This document shows, in pieces, positions 1 to 11,400 of a stretch of 64,000 nucleotides of DNA (positions are counted from its first letter, which is position 1; the number at the start of each line of letters is the position of its first letter). Source of the DNA: Dromiciops gliroides (taxonomy: Eukaryota; Chordata; Mammalia; Microbiotheria; Microbiotheriidae). The translations under genes and the position numbers were made by a program. The stretch spans positions 475,744,617-475,808,616 of the forward strand of contig NC_057864.1 in assembly GCF_019393635.1 (NCBI RefSeq). Reading direction: 5' to 3'. The notes beneath the pieces are model-generated. The model was not told where the DNA came from and did not search any database. It saw nothing but the letters and a program-made list of their open reading frames with translations.

Positions 1-656
1 GCCCCGCATGGTGGGGTGGGGGGAGCCCAAGTCAGCAGAGAAGAAAGGACATGCCCAGAAGAAGGGGATCTGAGGGCACTGGGGATACCCCCCTACGAGG
101 GAAGCCAAGAGCAGGGCGGGTGTCGGAGCAGGTGGTGGAGAGAGTAACCCAGGTGTGCTCAGGGCCCCAAAGCTGGGCACTGGGCACTGAGGGAGGGGGT
201 GAGAAGAAACGTGGCCTTCGGAATCCCCCACTCCAGTGCCCATGATGTCATCCCAAAGCTCAGTGGTGAACTTGAACCCAGGCGGGGCTGGCTCAGCCAA
301 TGGCTGCTCAGGGCCAGTGGGGGGAGGGGTGGGCTCAGCAACTCCATTAACTCCTGCAGGCCTATGCTGGGCTCCCTCCCCCACCCTCGCCCCCTCCCCA
401 AACCTCTGCCGAGAAAGGGCTGCTCTAAGGATGCCCAGCTCTCCCAGAAATCCCCTCTGAGCAGGGAGCAGGGTGATCTGACAGATGGGGCCCGGGCCCA
501 CAATGGAGCGTCCCACCCTGGGCTGGGCTTTCTTAGTCAGGCCCTTCTAAGAATAATAAGCAGAGAGCACCAGCAGCTCGCTCGGATGCCTCTGCACTCT
601 TAAAAGCCTTTCCTCACATTCGCTCTGCGGGTGTATGCTGCACCGGAGGAAGACGG

Positions 657-664
657 TGACGTCA
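657..664. promoter_or_regulatory. Palindromic CRE-like site TGACGTCA
   Basis: This is a perfect 8-bp consensus CRE (CREB/ATF) in LIMK1 intron 2. It lies within a small CG-containing patch (600-680). Occupancy is unknown. Confidence 0.4.
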
Positions 665-1084
665 GAGCCTCCCCCACGCTCCCCCATCTTCCCTGCCCCA
701 GACAGTGAGGACACATTGAGAAATCGGATGTGAAACAGAGGAGCGGGGGCCCCCATCCATCGCAGGCAGGCAGGGAAAACCCAAGACGTCTCCTGCTGCT
801 GGGGAAAACCACCCTAAAGATAGCCCGATCCCTCCCACTGGGAGAGAGAAACTGAGGCCCGAAGGGGACGTGACTGGCGCGTGGCTGCCCAGCTTACAGG
901 GGTCACAGCTAGGAACGCAGCCTGGGCTCCCTTTGCTGGGAGCCTTAGAAGACGGACTGTTCTTTTTTTGAGTCAGGCTAAACCTGGAGGCTGGAGGCTA
1001 CAGGTCGGCCCTCCCATTTACTCCTTCTCTCATTCATTCACTGCTTTACTCATTCCCCCAAGACCCTTCTCCCACCTGCCAACC

Positions 1085-1762
1085 CCTGAGTTCAGGACCC
1101 CATCACATCTCACCTGGACTACTGTACAGCCTCCTGACCGGCCTCCTTGACTCCAGCCTCTTCCCTTTCCAAGTCCCAGGGATACTCCCAAAGCACAGTC
1201 TGACTATGTCCTTCCTCTGCTCAAAAATCTAAGACGAGCTGCTCTGATTGGCCTCCGGGCCCTTCCCCATCTGTCTCTAGTCCCTCTTTCTCAGCTCCTG
1301 CGGCCTCCCTCCCTACTTGTCTGGTCATTCCTATCTCCGTGCCTTTCCTCAGCCCTGGACGCTCTCCCCTGCCTCTAGGAATCTCTGGTTCCCCCCAAGA
1401 CTTAGCTCAAAGGTTCCTTCATTTATGAGATTCTTCTCTCCCCCGCCCCCAAAGCTCTCTCCTCTCCAAAAAAATGAAAAAAAAAAAAGGTAAAGTAACC
1501 AAGTAGAGTGTAAACTCCCTGAGGGGAGAAGTCAGTTCTTTTTTTGTTTGTTTTTTGTTTTTCTGTGGGGCAATGAAGGTTAAGTGACTTGCCTAGGGTC
1601 ACATAGCTAATAAGTGTCAAGGGTCTGAGGTCACATTTGAACTCAGGTACTCCTGAATCCAGTCGCCCCTGGTTCTTTTTTAAAAAACTGGTCTCCTAAG
1701 GAGCTAGCTCAGTGACTGGCAAACAGTCCGTGTTTAATGGAGCCTAGTTGAACTGAACTGAA
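1085..1762 (+). mobile_element. LINE-2 3' region, interrupted by a SINE
   Basis: The phrases cctggactactgtacagcct, gtgtaaactccctgagg and the terminal tgactggcaaacagt follow L2 consensus order. The SINE at 1540-1671 splits it. Confidence 0.7.
1540..1671 (-). mobile_element. tRNA-derived SINE (WSINE1-like), inserted in L2
   Basis: A reverse copy, from T-run to agtcgcccct. It lies inside the 3' part of an L2 copy, so it inserted after that element. Confidence 0.85.
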
Positions 1763-3644
1763 TCGTCCACACCAGGAAGGCAGCATGGAGACACTGCAAA
1801 TAGGCACAAGGTGAGAGGGAAGAGGATATTAGAGAAAAGAAGAGCCTCCCCCTGTCTTTGTGGGGATCACAGTCTAACTCCATCGCTCACTCTGAGGGAA
1901 TAGAGGGGAGCTGGGAGGGAACCCTAATTGTTAATAAGGGGGGGCTGAGCCGGCCAGAGGCCAGAGGCTTTCTGCTCGGCAGCCCAGGGGATGGTGGTCA
2001 AGCCTGCCAGGTGGCTTTGGCCAAGAATAACAAGAATGCCGATGGGGAAGCGGTCAGAACCACTCAAGGCACTGGGCTGAGGGCCATGGGCTAGGTCACT
2101 GGTCCTCCTGGATTGGCCTAGAGGTAGAAAGGCAAGGACCCAGCTCTGCTAATCACTACTCTGGGACGTGGGCAAATCCCTTCCCTTCTCTGGGACTCCG
2201 TTTCCTTTCCCATAAAGTGAAGGGGTCAGACTGAAGCCCAGGATAAATAAGATCAGGGCACTGGGGTGAGGGAGTAAGACGAGATAAGAAGAATGCATTA
2301 TCTTCTGGTTCAGTGGGGAGGGAACACTGGCCTGAGACTGGGCTGGAGGCTGACCGGCCAACCCACCCACCCTTCAGAGCACCTGATGGAGCTCTGCTTT
2401 CCAGAGTGGGGGTGGGGGTTCTCTAGCAGGCCTGGGACCTTCTCTGAGAGCGGGTCAGCATCTCCTCAGCAACCTGTTTGAGGGTCCTGAGGTGAAAGAC
2501 CACGCCCCTGGATGGGGCGGACCAGGGAGGAGCCTCAGGCAGGATCACAGCACTAACACATCACCAGGTCCTCCCGCCCCCTTGGGAGAGATGCTGGGGT
2601 GCCCAGCTTAGAGCTGGAAGGCCCTCAGAGGCCAAGGAGGCCAGGGGAGAGTGTGTCCTTTGGCTCAGAATCATGTTTACAAGGGAATAAAATACAGAGA
2701 CTTATAGAAGAAACTGACCCCGTGACATTCGGTTCTCCAAGTATTTGTTTAGAAAGTTCACAGGGGAAGGGCCAGCCCCTTTGTACAGACAAGGAAACTG
2801 AGGGGCTTTGAGCTGGGCTGGGATCTGGGGCAGGGCTCCTGCCACCAGACCTCCACTGGGACCCACGGAGGGGATGGATCTGACTAGCTCTGTGTCAGAC
2901 AGTTCAACAGCCCTGGTGTCCCTCGAAATGTCTGAGGGGAGAGGCCCCTCAGGACAGCCGGGGAGTCGACGTCTGGGGCAGGGAGAGGCTTGGGTTAGCC
3001 GCACTTGCTTCCTTCTCCGGCCGTGTTTCAGTTCCCCAAGGCTTCCCAGACCTGGCACCCCTTCCTCCTCCCTCTGCCACGGCCCCCCCCCCCCCCCCGA
3101 CCCTTCCCCGGGGGGAGGGGGGCGCTAAGGAAGGACACAGGTGCCTCAGATGAAGCAGCCCCTAAGGCAGCCACCCCACTGGGAGCCGGAGGGGGAGAAG
3201 GGTCCGTTCTGACTTACTTGGCCCTGGCGAGGAAGTAACGTCTCCTGAGGGTTGAGGCCAGCATCCTCTGTAGCAGCCTCCAAGGGATTAAGGGACCAAA
3301 GAGGAAGCTGAGGCGGGGTCAGGACTCACAACTCCACCCCGCCTCCAGCTCTGGTCTAGGACCTGCACCTAGAAACCAGGCACCTGGGGGTGGGGCTCGT
3401 GTGGCTGCAGGCTCAGGGGAAGGCCAGGGACGGGAGAGAGGAGAAAATGGGGCAGACCCCCCAGCTTTCCAAGGTCAGCTATATTTTAGGGGGGCGGGGC
3501 ATGGGGCAGGAAGTCTCAGGGGCTCCGCCTTACCCCAGGCTGAGGGGGGTGGCCTTTCCTGAGCACCCACTAGCCTCTCACCTCTCTGATCACCTGATCC
3601 ATCACTTGTCAGCAGGACCACAGATTTAGTCCACAGAGTCCAAG

Positions 3645-3725
3645 CTCCTCATTTTTACAGATGGGGAAACTGAGGCCCAGAGAATGAAGTGAACTTGCCC
3701 AAGGTCACGCGGGAGCCCAGGATTA
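3645..3725 (-). repeat. MIR-like SINE fragment
   Basis: tttttacagatggggaaactgaggc-type core (here split as acagatggggaaactgaggc) followed by ttgcccaaggtcacgcgg. Confidence 0.6.
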
Positions 3726-4329
3726 CAGCTGGAAGGGCGTTCAGAGGTCACTTAGTGCCCCATATTTTATACACAAGGACACTGAGGCCCAGAGAGGGCA
3801 AACAGTCAAACTGTAAATGTAGTTTATTATTAATTACTTTATTCAATGGAATTTATTATTATTAAATTTAAGCTCAATAAAAGTGAGTACCCTGTACTCA
3901 CCAGCGGCTGATAAATGTGAGTTTGACTTAGTGGTCAATAGCAGGCCCGCAAGGAGAACTCCAAACCTGGGCAGGCGTGAGACAGACCCGGGCAGCCTGG
4001 AAGGCTGGGTCTACTCAAGGATGTTTAGGAAGGGGCCCAGCCGGCCGAGGGGCTCCCGAGGGCCTGGCACTGGGCCCCGCCCCTGTCCTTGCCATTCGGA
4101 TCACGGCATCTTAGGAGGGAGGCTGAGAGCTCTTGTGGGGGAAGCTTCTCCTTTTCAAGATAGGAAAATGGTGACTCAGAAGAAATGACTTGCCCAAGGT
4201 CCCACAGCGAGTCATTACCATAGCTGGGGTCCTTCCCATTATGACGCCCTACTCTCCCCCTTATTCTCAGCAAGGAGGCCCCCACACCGGCACAAACCAG
4301 CCCCCGGCATGTCCAGAGGCAAAAGCAGA

Positions 4330-4455
4330 GTCAGGTTCAAACCCTGCTCCTGATGCTTGCTACCTGATTGACGCTGGCTAAGTCACGTCCCATCTCTGAG
4401 CCTCAGCCTCCTCCGCTGTAAAATAAGGTGACCTCTAAGTTCCCTTCCAGCTGCA
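4330..4455 (+). repeat. MIR-like SINE fragment
   Basis: Forward core gctaagtcacgtcccatctc and ctgtaaaataaggtgacctc. Confidence 0.6.
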
Positions 4456-4549
4456 AACCTATTACTCAACTGATTTTCTCAAGGCCAAGTAGAGGGAGAA
4501 CAAGGACCCAGAGATCCCAGCCCCTTAGTCCTTCCTTTTCTTTGTGGTT

Positions 4550-4690
4550 TTTGTTTTGTTTTGTTTTGTTCTTTTGGCCGGGCAATGAGGGTTAAGTGAC
4601 TTGCCCAGGGTCACATGGCTAGTAAGTGTCAAGTGTCTGAGACTGGATTTGAACTCAGGTCCTCCTGAATCCAGGGCCACCTAGCTGCCC
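4550..4690 (-). mobile_element. tRNA-derived SINE, 5'-truncated or internally deleted
   Basis: A reverse copy, missing the segment between ccagggcc and acctagctgcc. Flanks share ccttcctt(t/c)tctttgt, a probable target-site duplication. Confidence 0.85.
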
Positions 4691-5224
4691 CCTTCCTTCT
4701 CTTTGTACAGAAAAGGAAACTGAGGCCCAGAAAGGGCAGGTCCCCCAACACAGGGAATCTGGGGCTGAAGTGGGTTGAGAGCCTGGCTCCCCTGCCTCAA
4801 AATTCAGCCTCCTTTCTACATTGTGCTGACTTTTTGTTTCGGGGTATCTGTTTAGCCATCGAGGTGTGGCCTGGGGCAGTGAGTGACCAGCTAGCTAGCT
4901 GGCCTCAGAGATGGGAGGTCTTGGATTCGAGTCTTGCTTCTGGCACATCCTGGCCCCATGGCCCTGGGCCAGTCACTTTACTTTCCAGGTAACTTTCCAA
5001 GACTATGAACTGCAAAACAGGGAGCAGCTCGGCACTGGTGGAGGGAATTCTTTCACAGGGAGCTCCCTATATCCGAGAAAGGCTAGGCCTGGTCCCTGTC
5101 CACCGCAGGGCATGTCTTAGCTCTGCTGCAGATCCTTGGGCCTAACGAGTACCAGGAGAATGGGTCTCCCCCTTCCCCTCCCCCTCTCCTGCCCTCTGCC
5201 CCCCCCCCAGGTTCCCATCCCTAC

Positions 5225-5321
5225 CTGAAGCAGTCGGAATGCCAGTCAGCATTCAGGGCCTGGAGGTACTGCCCATCATAGATGCTCTGGCCACAGCTTG
5301 AACACACGGGCAGGTCACTTC
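5225..5321 (-). CDS. LIMK1: LIMK1 exon 2, first half of LIM domain 1
   Basis: This 97-nt exon encodes [16 protein letters not shown] then [16 protein letters not shown]. It differs from human mainly at S/A, S/R and S/A positions. The acceptor is ccccacag and the donor CAG|gtaggg. Zinc ligands C, C, H and C of the first finger are all present. Confidence 0.97.
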
Positions 5322-8300
5322 CTGTGGGGGGGAGCAGATGGGGGAGAAGGGAGGCGGTGAGTGAGGCGGCTGCTTGGCACAGTGCCCGCCCCTCCCCCTC
5401 CCCATGCCAGGCCCTTTCCTAGGCCATCTGGACCTGGGCTTCTGAGGATTAGTGGGGGAGGAGCAGATCAGTCAATCAATCAATCAGCATCCTCCAAGTG
5501 CTTACAGTATGCCCCACAAACACAACAGTTCCTGCCCTGAGAACCAAAGATAAGGGGAGGGATTCTTTCCCAGGCCCCTGTGCTCATTCTTCCTCTCCCT
5601 GCCCATCTGTCCCAAGAAGAGCCAGCGTGGATGGTACCTGATAACCCCAGTGTGGTCGAGGCTCCTACGCTGGCCTAAGGGAAGACTGGGAATTTGAGAG
5701 TGGGGTGGGCTGGGTCTGGGCCTGGGATATCCCATCTCTGAGCCTCGGTTTCCTCCTCTGTAAAACGAGGGTGTCTGACTAGCCGGCCTCCGAGGTCTCT
5801 AGCACCTCTAGGCTGTGATTTGAGGCTGAAGCCGAAGGTGTGTCCCCGGCCGGCTGGAGCAAAGCCCCATCCTCCCGGCTGAGAATGAGGCTGGGGACCC
5901 CCAAGTACCCAGAGGGCTCCTCTGGGGGGAATTCTGAGGAGAAACAGGGAAGAGAAGAGCATCCCCACTCAGGTCACCCTGTGCTTAGTCATCCCCATAG
6001 CTCTCCGCTCACTGGCAGCAGAATGTTGGAGAAGCTGGAGCCCTTAGGGATCCATCGAACCAATTCCCTTCCATGACGGAGGAGATGATCGCTGACATTC
6101 AGGATTACAGAGTTAGCTCTGGAAAGGACCTTTGACAAACATTCACTGGAGTCTTTCGAGGGGGCTCTAACAGCCATTATCTTCCCCATTTTATATATGA
6201 AGAAACGGAGGCACAGAGGGGTAGTGACTTGCTCAAAGGTGCCCCATGTGTGCCAGCTTCCGGCTTTCTGGGCACACCACAGGCGATTTTCCATGACAAT
6301 GCAATGGGCAGGTTTTGGGGAACCGAGGAAGGTAGAGGTGGATTGACTTCACCAATGTGTGCCTTGCCCGCACACGTACTCAAAAGAAATTGGGCTGCCT
6401 GGATGTGGCTGGGATGGCAGGGGGTCGGGAGGCACATGGAAAGATGCTTGGGGTAGGAATGGAAGGAAGTCACCTCCAGATGAAAAGTCTGCCTTGTAAA
6501 TGTGTGTGTGCCCTCAAGAAAATCACCAAACCTCTCTGGGCCTCAGTTTCCCAATCTGTAGAATGAGGAGCTTGAACTCAAAGATCTCTGCGGTCCCTTT
6601 TAGTTCTAGATCCATAATCTCATGAGCCTGCACAGGTGAGTTCATGATGCCAACCACCAGCTGCGCGTCAGCACAGCCCTGTGGGCCAGCAAGGCTCCAT
6701 GCAATGGGGGATACCCAGAATAGCCCCTTGCCCCCTAACTGAGGCCTGACCCCCCCAAAGGGACCTCCATTCCTCTGAGAGGAGGCAGGATGGGGAGCCA
6801 GGTAGCCCCCAGGCCTAGAGGGGTATAAGGGACTTTCATCTCAGCTCTTGTCCAGAGCCTGGTTTGCTATGAGAAAAGCCAGACATCCTGGAGATCTGGA
6901 GGGAAGGAGGCGGAGGAGGGAAAGGGCCCAGAAGGGGGAAACCAGGGATGCCCTGACTTCACCTACGTCACACCCGATCCCCCACAAGAGTGATATCCTG
7001 CCTGGAACGTGTGGAGCACATCTGCAGCACAGGGTGTCAGAGCCGGAAGCCAATGGGCATGTTCTTTTACTCAACCTCTTCATTTTCAGGGGCAGAAACT
7101 GAGCCCCAGAGACCCCAGGGAAAGCGAGAGGCTGAGCCAGAACTAGTCCTGGGTCCCCTAACATAACGGGCCAACTCCCTCCTTCCCTGTGAGCCTCTGT
7201 GGAGGCAGGTCTGGGCAAAGGGCAAGACCCAAGGAGAGGCCACCAAAAATTAGTCAGGGGTGGAAATCTATGCAGGCAGAGGGGAAGGGACTCTGAGATC
7301 AGGAGAGAGGAGGCAGAAGATAATTCCAATTGGGAGCCTGATGGCAGACCGCCAAAGAGAGGCTGCTTAGTAGAGGAAAGGTGAAATGGGGCTAGGGGTT
7401 TGGGGAGAGGAGGTGGCCTAGGTCAGATCTAGTTGGCAATTTTGTCCACTTGCCCCACTTTAGGAAGGGAGGTCATCCACTCCGACTGCCCCAATTCACA
7501 GACGAAGAAACTGAGGCCTGCACAGGTCAAATGCCTTGCCCAAGGTCACACAGGCAGTGAAACAGCAGACAGGATTTGAACTCAGGCCTGCTGAAGTCAG
7601 AGGGCTTGGATTCGAACTCTGGCTTTGCTATTTCCTACCTGTGTGACCTTGAGCAAGTCAACTGTCTTTTCTGGAGCCCATTTTCCTCATCTGCAAAATG
7701 GGGATGTTGGGTGAGAGGGTGTCAGGGCCCCCTCTAGCCCTGAATCTGCGGTGCCATGACTTTTGATGGGGGGGTGGGGATCTTTCCATTAGACTACACT
7801 GCCCTTCATTATGGATGGGGATGGAGATGGGGGTGGGGATCAAGGGAGGGGGGATGGTGAGGGGAGTGGAGGGGCTGGGGCAGAGGAGATGGGGGCGGTT
7901 GGGAGTTTAGAGGGGAAGAGGTTAAAGGATAAAGAAAGCCTGGGATGGAGATGGGGATGACAGGGATCAGGTTAACGGGGGCTGGGGATGCGGTAGGGTG
8001 CCCGGGACCGGTGGAAGTATGGGGTGGGGGGGCAGGGCTGAGCAGGGTGAGGGCGAGGTGGGGAGGGGGGTCTGACCAGGGGGGGAGCGGGACACTGGGG
8101 GGGGGGGGGTCAGACGGTGGGGGGGGAGGATGAGGAGGGGGGTGTCCCTGGGGGCAGGGCGGGGAGGGAGCGAAGCCCCCCGGCGCCCGGGGCTGGGGGA
8201 GGGGCCGGCCCCCGGTGCCCGCATGCACACTCTTGCACACTCATGCATACTCTTGCACACTTGCATGCACGCTCACCTTCTTCCTCTCCCATACGTTCTT

Positions 8301-8334
8301 CCCTCCAGGTGCAGCAGAGGAGCATCAACCTCAT
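5225..8334 (-). CDS. LIMK1: LIM domain kinase 1, exons 1-2 (partial)
   Basis: LIMK1 is a Ser/Thr kinase with two LIM domains, a PDZ domain and a kinase domain that phosphorylates cofilin and so stabilises actin filaments. Only residues 1-51 lie in the window. The N-terminus [19 protein letters not shown] is nearly identical to human ([18 protein letters not shown]). Exon 2 then gives the start of LIM1 with zinc ligands C-x2-C and H-x2-C, 17 residues apart. The two exons join in phase (G|GA, Gly). It lies downstream of ELN on the same strand, as on human 7q11.23. The remaining exons should be to the left of position 1. Confidence 0.96.
6500..6625 (+). repeat. MIR-like SINE fragment
   Basis: ctctgggcctcagtttccca and ctgtagaatgaggagcttga, in LIMK1 intron 1. 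Confidence 0.6.
7485..7725. repeat. Two opposed MIR-like fragments
   Basis: A reverse piece (gaagaaactgaggcctgcac, 7500-7590) is followed by a forward piece (cctgtgtgaccttgagcaag, 7600-7725), in LIMK1 intron 1. Confidence 0.6.
8096..8130 (+). repeat. G-run, quadruplex-prone
   Basis: A 14-G run (8097-8110) and a further 8-G run (8119-8126) lie in a longer G-rich stretch of LIMK1 intron 1. Confidence 0.8.
8277..8334 (-). CDS. LIMK1: LIMK1 coding exon 1
   Basis: The start ATG is at 8334-8332 and the exon ends GAAG|gtgagc at 8277, giving 58 nt (19 codons plus one base). The start is chosen because [18 protein letters not shown] is the known LIMK1 N-terminus. The context is unusual: an overlapping out-of-frame ATG lies 4 nt upstream (ATGCATG), and position -3 is T. 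Confidence 0.95.
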
Positions 8335-8960
8335 GCATTCGGCGGGGCCGGGGCCGGGGCCGGGGCCGGGCCGGGCCGGGCGCCCAGCGCCGCCGCCACC
8401 AGCCCCGGGCCGGGCCGGGGGCTCGGGCCGGAGGTCGGGGGGCTCGGGGCGCCCCGCGGGCCGGGCCGGACTGGGCGCGCCGCCGCCGCCGCTGCGTTGC
8501 CGGGGCCGCCGCCGGGAGCTCCGGGCTCCAGCCGCCGCCGCGGGGAGCGGAGGGAAGGATGCAGGGGAGGGGGCGGGCCTGCGCAGCCGGGATGCCTGGG
8601 ACTGAGCTGCGGCGGCGGCGGCTGGGCCCGGGCCGGGGGCGGGGGTGGGGACCCTGGCAGCGCCGGCGCGGAGGGCCTGGGGGCGGGGGCCGGAGCCCGG
8701 GGGCGGGGCCGGAGCTCGGGGGCGGGGCCGGGGACCCAGGAAGCGCCTGCGCAGAGGGCTGGGGGCGGAGTCGGGGTGGGGCCCGCCACGACCTTGGCCA
8801 CCGCCCCCAGCCTGGGTCCCTCCCCTTGCTCTGCCGGAGGCCAAAACCAGCTGGGACGCGGGGTCGTCCCTGCCCACCCGGGGCCGTGGCCAGAACCGGC
8901 ACGGAGACGGACGGGCACGGAAAGAGAAACCAGCCCGGCTTGGAGCTTCTCTAGTCGTTG
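8335..8960 (-). promoter_or_regulatory. LIMK1: CpG-island promoter and 5' UTR of LIMK1
   Basis: The stretch is dense in CG dinucleotides, against a CG-poor background. It holds several GC boxes (ggggcgggg types, for example near 8699-8733) and no TATA box next to the start codon. It lies immediately upstream of the LIMK1 ATG, as expected for a broad CpG promoter. The exact transcription start is not visible. Confidence 0.85.
8344..8367. repeat. Four GGGGCC hexanucleotide units next to LIMK1 start
   Basis: The plus strand reads (GGGGCC)4 and continues into GGGCC units. On the LIMK1 sense strand this is GGCCCC, ending about 10 nt upstream of the ATG. In the LIMK1 frame it would read Pro-Gly repeats. 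Confidence 0.9.
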
Positions 8961-9879
8961 GTGTTGACCAAGACTTCGTCTCCCCCGCAGCGCCTAGCAC
9001 CGTGCTGGGAGCGGCGGGGGTGGGGGTGGGGGCCTGGGAGGTCATTGACGAGGGAGGAAATCCTGGCTCCCGATGCAGATCCGCCCCTTCTCTGTAACTG
9101 TGGGAGACACTCAGGGACTTGCCTCGGGGTCCCTGCTGGTTAGAGGGGACCTTGGCTGTCAGGACATCACATTCTCCGTCCTCTCAAAAAGCTGTGCTTA
9201 ACTTACAGAGGATGGAGAACCCTTGTCTGTCCAAGGAAGGGACAGAGTCTCCTGGGAGCCCTTACCCCTGCCTCCCTCCACCAGTGCCTAGGACAGGGTG
9301 CAGCTGGCCCAACCTTTCCCCAGCCATAGATTTAGGACACATTTAAGCCAGCCCCTCCCTTTTCAAAGATGGAAAAGGAGGCCCAGTGGAAGGAAATGGC
9401 TTGTCCAAGGTCACACAGGAAATAATCAGCAGCCTCTGAATTCGATAACAGGTTTCTACTTCCAAGCAAAGCATTTCCCCCTCTTCTCTCTGCTGCTCCC
9501 CTCCCCTCCTCCTCCTTCCATCCCCCATTTTAATGTGTAGCTGTGTGTTGGACTTCTGTGTATCCAAGCCATGCAGCTCCCCCAGCCTGGGTCAGGAGTG
9601 GGATCTTCGGCCCCTCTTGTGTGGACACTTTGGTACTTTGAATGAGGTGTCCAGGCCCTTACTGCTCATGCCTCAGGCCCCTCAGGCCCTGGGCTGCAGA
9701 GACCCAGCTCTGGACTGGGGGAGTGTGATCTCTTTCCTCCACCCATCTTCCACACGTGGCTTGGAAAATCTCTGCATGAGATGTTTTATGGTACAGGCCA
9801 ATGGGCACTGATGGAATCAATTTTCCTGTCTGTGCCTGGCTAGGCTGGTTGATTAGAGAATCATGCTTAAGAGGAATGT

Positions 9880-10110
9880 GTGTGAGAGAAAGTGTGTGTA
9901 TGAAAGTCAGTGAGTGTGAGCTTGTGTGTGAAAGCATTTGTGAGTGTGTTTATGTGTGTTGTGAGTATGTTTTCATGTGAGAGTGTACATGAGTGTATGT
10001 ATGAGAGTGTGTGTGTATGAGTGTGTGAGTATATATGAGTGTGTGTGTGAGTGTGTGTCTGAGAAAGTGTGTGAGGTTTGCATGAGTGTTCATGAGTGTG
10101 TGTGTGTGGG
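9880..10110 (+). repeat. GTGT/GAGT-rich low-complexity tract
   Basis: Degenerate gtgtgagtgtg repeats, intergenic. They create spurious Cys/Val-rich open frames. Confidence 0.85.
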
Positions 10111-10324
10111 AGGACAAGCTCAGAAAAGCCTGGGCAGAGCCTCTACCCCCATCCCCAGGGCAATTTCCTCCTCTAAAATAAAGGGGTCAGGCCAGGTAGT
10201 CTCTAAGGTCCCTTTTAGCTCTTGACATTTTATGTCTCTGACAGGCTATGACTGGCCCTGCTTGGGTGACCTTGGGTAGGTCACTCCCTGGCCTCAGTTT
10301 CTTCCCCTGTAAAATGAGAGGACC

Positions 10325-10491
10325 CCAGGGCAGCTAGGTGGTGCAGTGGATAAAGCACCAGCCCTGGATTCAGGAGTACCTGAGTTCAAATCCAGCCTCA
10401 GACACTAGACACTTACTAGCTGTGTGACCCTGAGCAAGTCACTTAACCCCAATTGCCCTGCAAAAACAACAACAACAACAAAAAAAAAAAT
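10325..10491 (+). mobile_element. tRNA-derived SINE with CAA/A tail
   Basis: A forward copy from gggcagctaggtggtgcag to aattgccctgc, ending in an ACA/A-rich tail. It sits in the intergenic region. Confidence 0.9.
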
Positions 10492-11239
10492 GAGAGGACT
10501 GGACTGGATGATCTCTGACGTCTAAGGCTCCATCATGCAATTTTAACATCACGTTAGACCTCGTGCTTTGATGTGCTTTGGCCCCAAGGGGGATGGGACA
10601 GGGATTGGTAAAGGAAGCAGACTCCTGGTTCCCCCCATGACAGGGCGATGCATTCAAGAGAATTGGTCACTGAGCCGTGAAAAACAGCCCGCCCAGGAGA
10701 CCTTAAAAGGAGCGACTGCCCTCTGACCTCTTCATCTTCTTTTCTCCTGAATTCTCCTTGGGACTTCCCAAGGGAGGAGGGAGGGGTGGGGGAGGTGAGC
10801 GCCTCCCTCCCTTTCCTCCCCCACCCCTCCCCCTCACTCAGGGTAGCAAACATTTTCGTGCCAGCTGAGACTGAGCTCGGTCTTGGGCCCCTGGCTGTCC
10901 TCCCGCCTTGTGTTTCTTTCTCTGAGTCTGTGCTCAAAGGTCCATCCTTGAAAAATACCCCATGAGGCTGGGAACTTGGGGGCTCCCAAATCCCTCCGTT
11001 GGTCCCAGTTTCACGGGCTGGAGCTAACACTTAAAAGGGAACTGGGTTTGGAGAGAAGGAGATTCCGTGTAGGTTGGGGTTCCTGGTAAGATAAGATTGG
11101 GGGTGGGGGGTTGGGGGAGGATGGTGGGGCAGCCAGGGATGGAGTCCAAGGTTCTAGTGAAGGGAGGGTGCTTGGAGAGTAGGACCATGGGGCTCCATTC
11201 CCTATCCAAAAGATCCCTCCTTGGCCACCAATCCCTTCC

Positions 11240-11400
11240 ATCTATTGTCCGCCCTTGTTGGGATGGACATTCCACCAGGGCGGGAGCTGTCTTTGTTTTC
11301 ATATTTCTGTAAATGCCCTCTGCAGGCCACAGGGCAGCTTGACTCGTATTCCTAGTACTTAGCACAGGGTCTGTCGTGTAGTAAGGGCTTCATAGTTTTC
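11240..11400 (+). mobile_element. LINE-2 3' end
   Basis: L2-like ending gggcgggagctgtctttgtt and cttagcacagggtctg, intergenic. Confidence 0.6.

Larger units (their letters stand above)
1..5224 (-). other. LIMK1: LIMK1 intron 2, partial
   Basis: I searched for the second half of LIM1 (CCDCSASLSHQYYEKDGQLF in human) and did not find it. The interval holds an L2 copy, two tRNA-SINEs, MIR-like pieces, a poly-C run at 3086-3101, an AT-rich patch near 3820-3880, and a palindromic CRE-like site at 657-664. Confidence 0.75.
5322..8276 (-). other. LIMK1: LIMK1 intron 1
   Basis: No further exon-like segment was seen. It holds several MIR-like stretches and a very G-rich plus-strand region (7770-8160). 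Just inside the donor it holds a small array of cacactcttg-type repeats (8224-8270). Confidence 0.85.

Noticed and set aside
3196..3245. Possible LIMK1 exon 3 near 3200
   Set aside because: The minus-strand translation does not contain the second LIM1 zinc ligands (CxxC, HxxC/D) and splice sites do not frame it.
8130..8967. Long plus-strand frames (250-274 codons) through the CpG island
   Set aside because: GC-rich DNA is poor in stop codons. The frames are Gly/Arg/Ala low complexity and oppose the LIMK1 promoter; no recognisable protein.
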